This document shows, piece by piece, positions 63,672-64,000 of a stretch of DNA of 64,000 nt. The stretch is taken from the NCBI GenBank assembly GCA_963580285.1, contig OY757015.1:128804188-128868187 (forward strand), written 5' to 3'. The stretch comes from Lucinisca nassula. Taxonomy: Eukaryota; Mollusca; Bivalvia; Lucinida; Lucinidae. The translations under genes and the position numbers were made by a program. Below the pieces are notes generated by a model. The model was not told where the DNA came from. It worked only from the letters and a program-made list of their open reading frames with translations, and did not search any database. Each line of letters starts with the position of its first letter. Position 1 is the stretch's first letter.

Positions 63672-63705
<34 letters not shown>
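63672..63705. repeat. (ATT)n microsatellite
   Basis: About 11 ATT units. 63706-64000 holds nothing recognised. Confidence 0.95.
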
Positions 63706-63707
<2 letters not shown>

Positions 63708-64000
63708 CTGTCTGATATATTTATTTTCAAAGATATACTAGTTTAAGGACAAAATACACTAATGGGTTGTCACCCAACTTGGTGTATGCATAGATGATGG
63801 GGATACCTGTAATGGGCTTTTCATTTGTCACGTGTAGTCAATCGTTACCAGAATAATCTGTCTTAGAAACCTGAGCAATGTTACGCTTTTATCTCTACGT
63901 TTGGTAGCAGGTCTGCGAACTCAAAAAATGTATAAAACATCTAAAAAAAACTAACGGTAGACACCAGACCAATTCATTTTATATAATTTGTTTTCGGTTG

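Overview
This is eukaryotic genomic DNA from an animal, most likely a bivalve mollusc or close lophotrochozoan relative. It is AT-rich and intron-like. There is no prokaryotic gene organisation and no functional tRNA or rRNA gene. Several tRNA-derived SINE families, a Penelope-like retroelement (PLE), dense hairpin MITEs and the degenerate tandem repeats 'TAGCTCTGGTGGCCA' and 'AGTTATGGCCCTTTGAAAA' together form a repeat profile familiar from bivalve genomes. The species call is inference.

The only host gene I can support lies on the minus strand. Four short exons (30105-30242, 26770-26940, 9581-9682, 5097-5162) have consensus splice sites, are all phase 0-0, and join into 159 residues. These match, in order, part of the ligand-binding Venus-flytrap domain of a GABA-B-type (class C GPCR) receptor. 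The gene continues below position 1. Its upstream exons were not found between 30243 and 64000, so that part is either a large intron/5' region or holds exons I missed.

Everything else is mobile or repetitive DNA. 0-5 kb: SINEs and simple repeats. 5-13 kb: two exons among MITEs, a 5'-truncated PLE and a 1.8-kb inverted-repeat element. 13-20 kb: PLE long-terminal-region fragments and the most complete PLE (15912-19217), whose unoccupied target is preserved in an inverted paralogous repeat at about 25.2 kb. 20-30 kb: nested SINE/MITE insertions and a GABA-B exon. 30-34 kb: a tandem duplication. 35-39 kb: tandem gene-free repeats carrying a three-unit array of about 262 bp. On the minus strand each unit encodes a type I hammerhead ribozyme fold, which is the signature of an animal retrozyme. 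39-50 kb: hairpin elements, SINEs and degenerate tandem repeats. 50-55.7 kb: a second long PLE copy, a LINE fragment and a PLE 3' end. 56-64 kb: SINE clusters, a 400-bp array of about 21-bp palindromic units, and a SINE-bounded 1,024-bp tandem duplication, one copy of which later received another SINE with a 13-bp target duplication.

The strongest items for follow-up are the hammerhead/retrozyme array (37229-37975), the GABA-B-like receptor exons with altered predicted ligand contacts, the palindrome array at 59.86-60.26 kb, and the PLE with its paralogous empty site.
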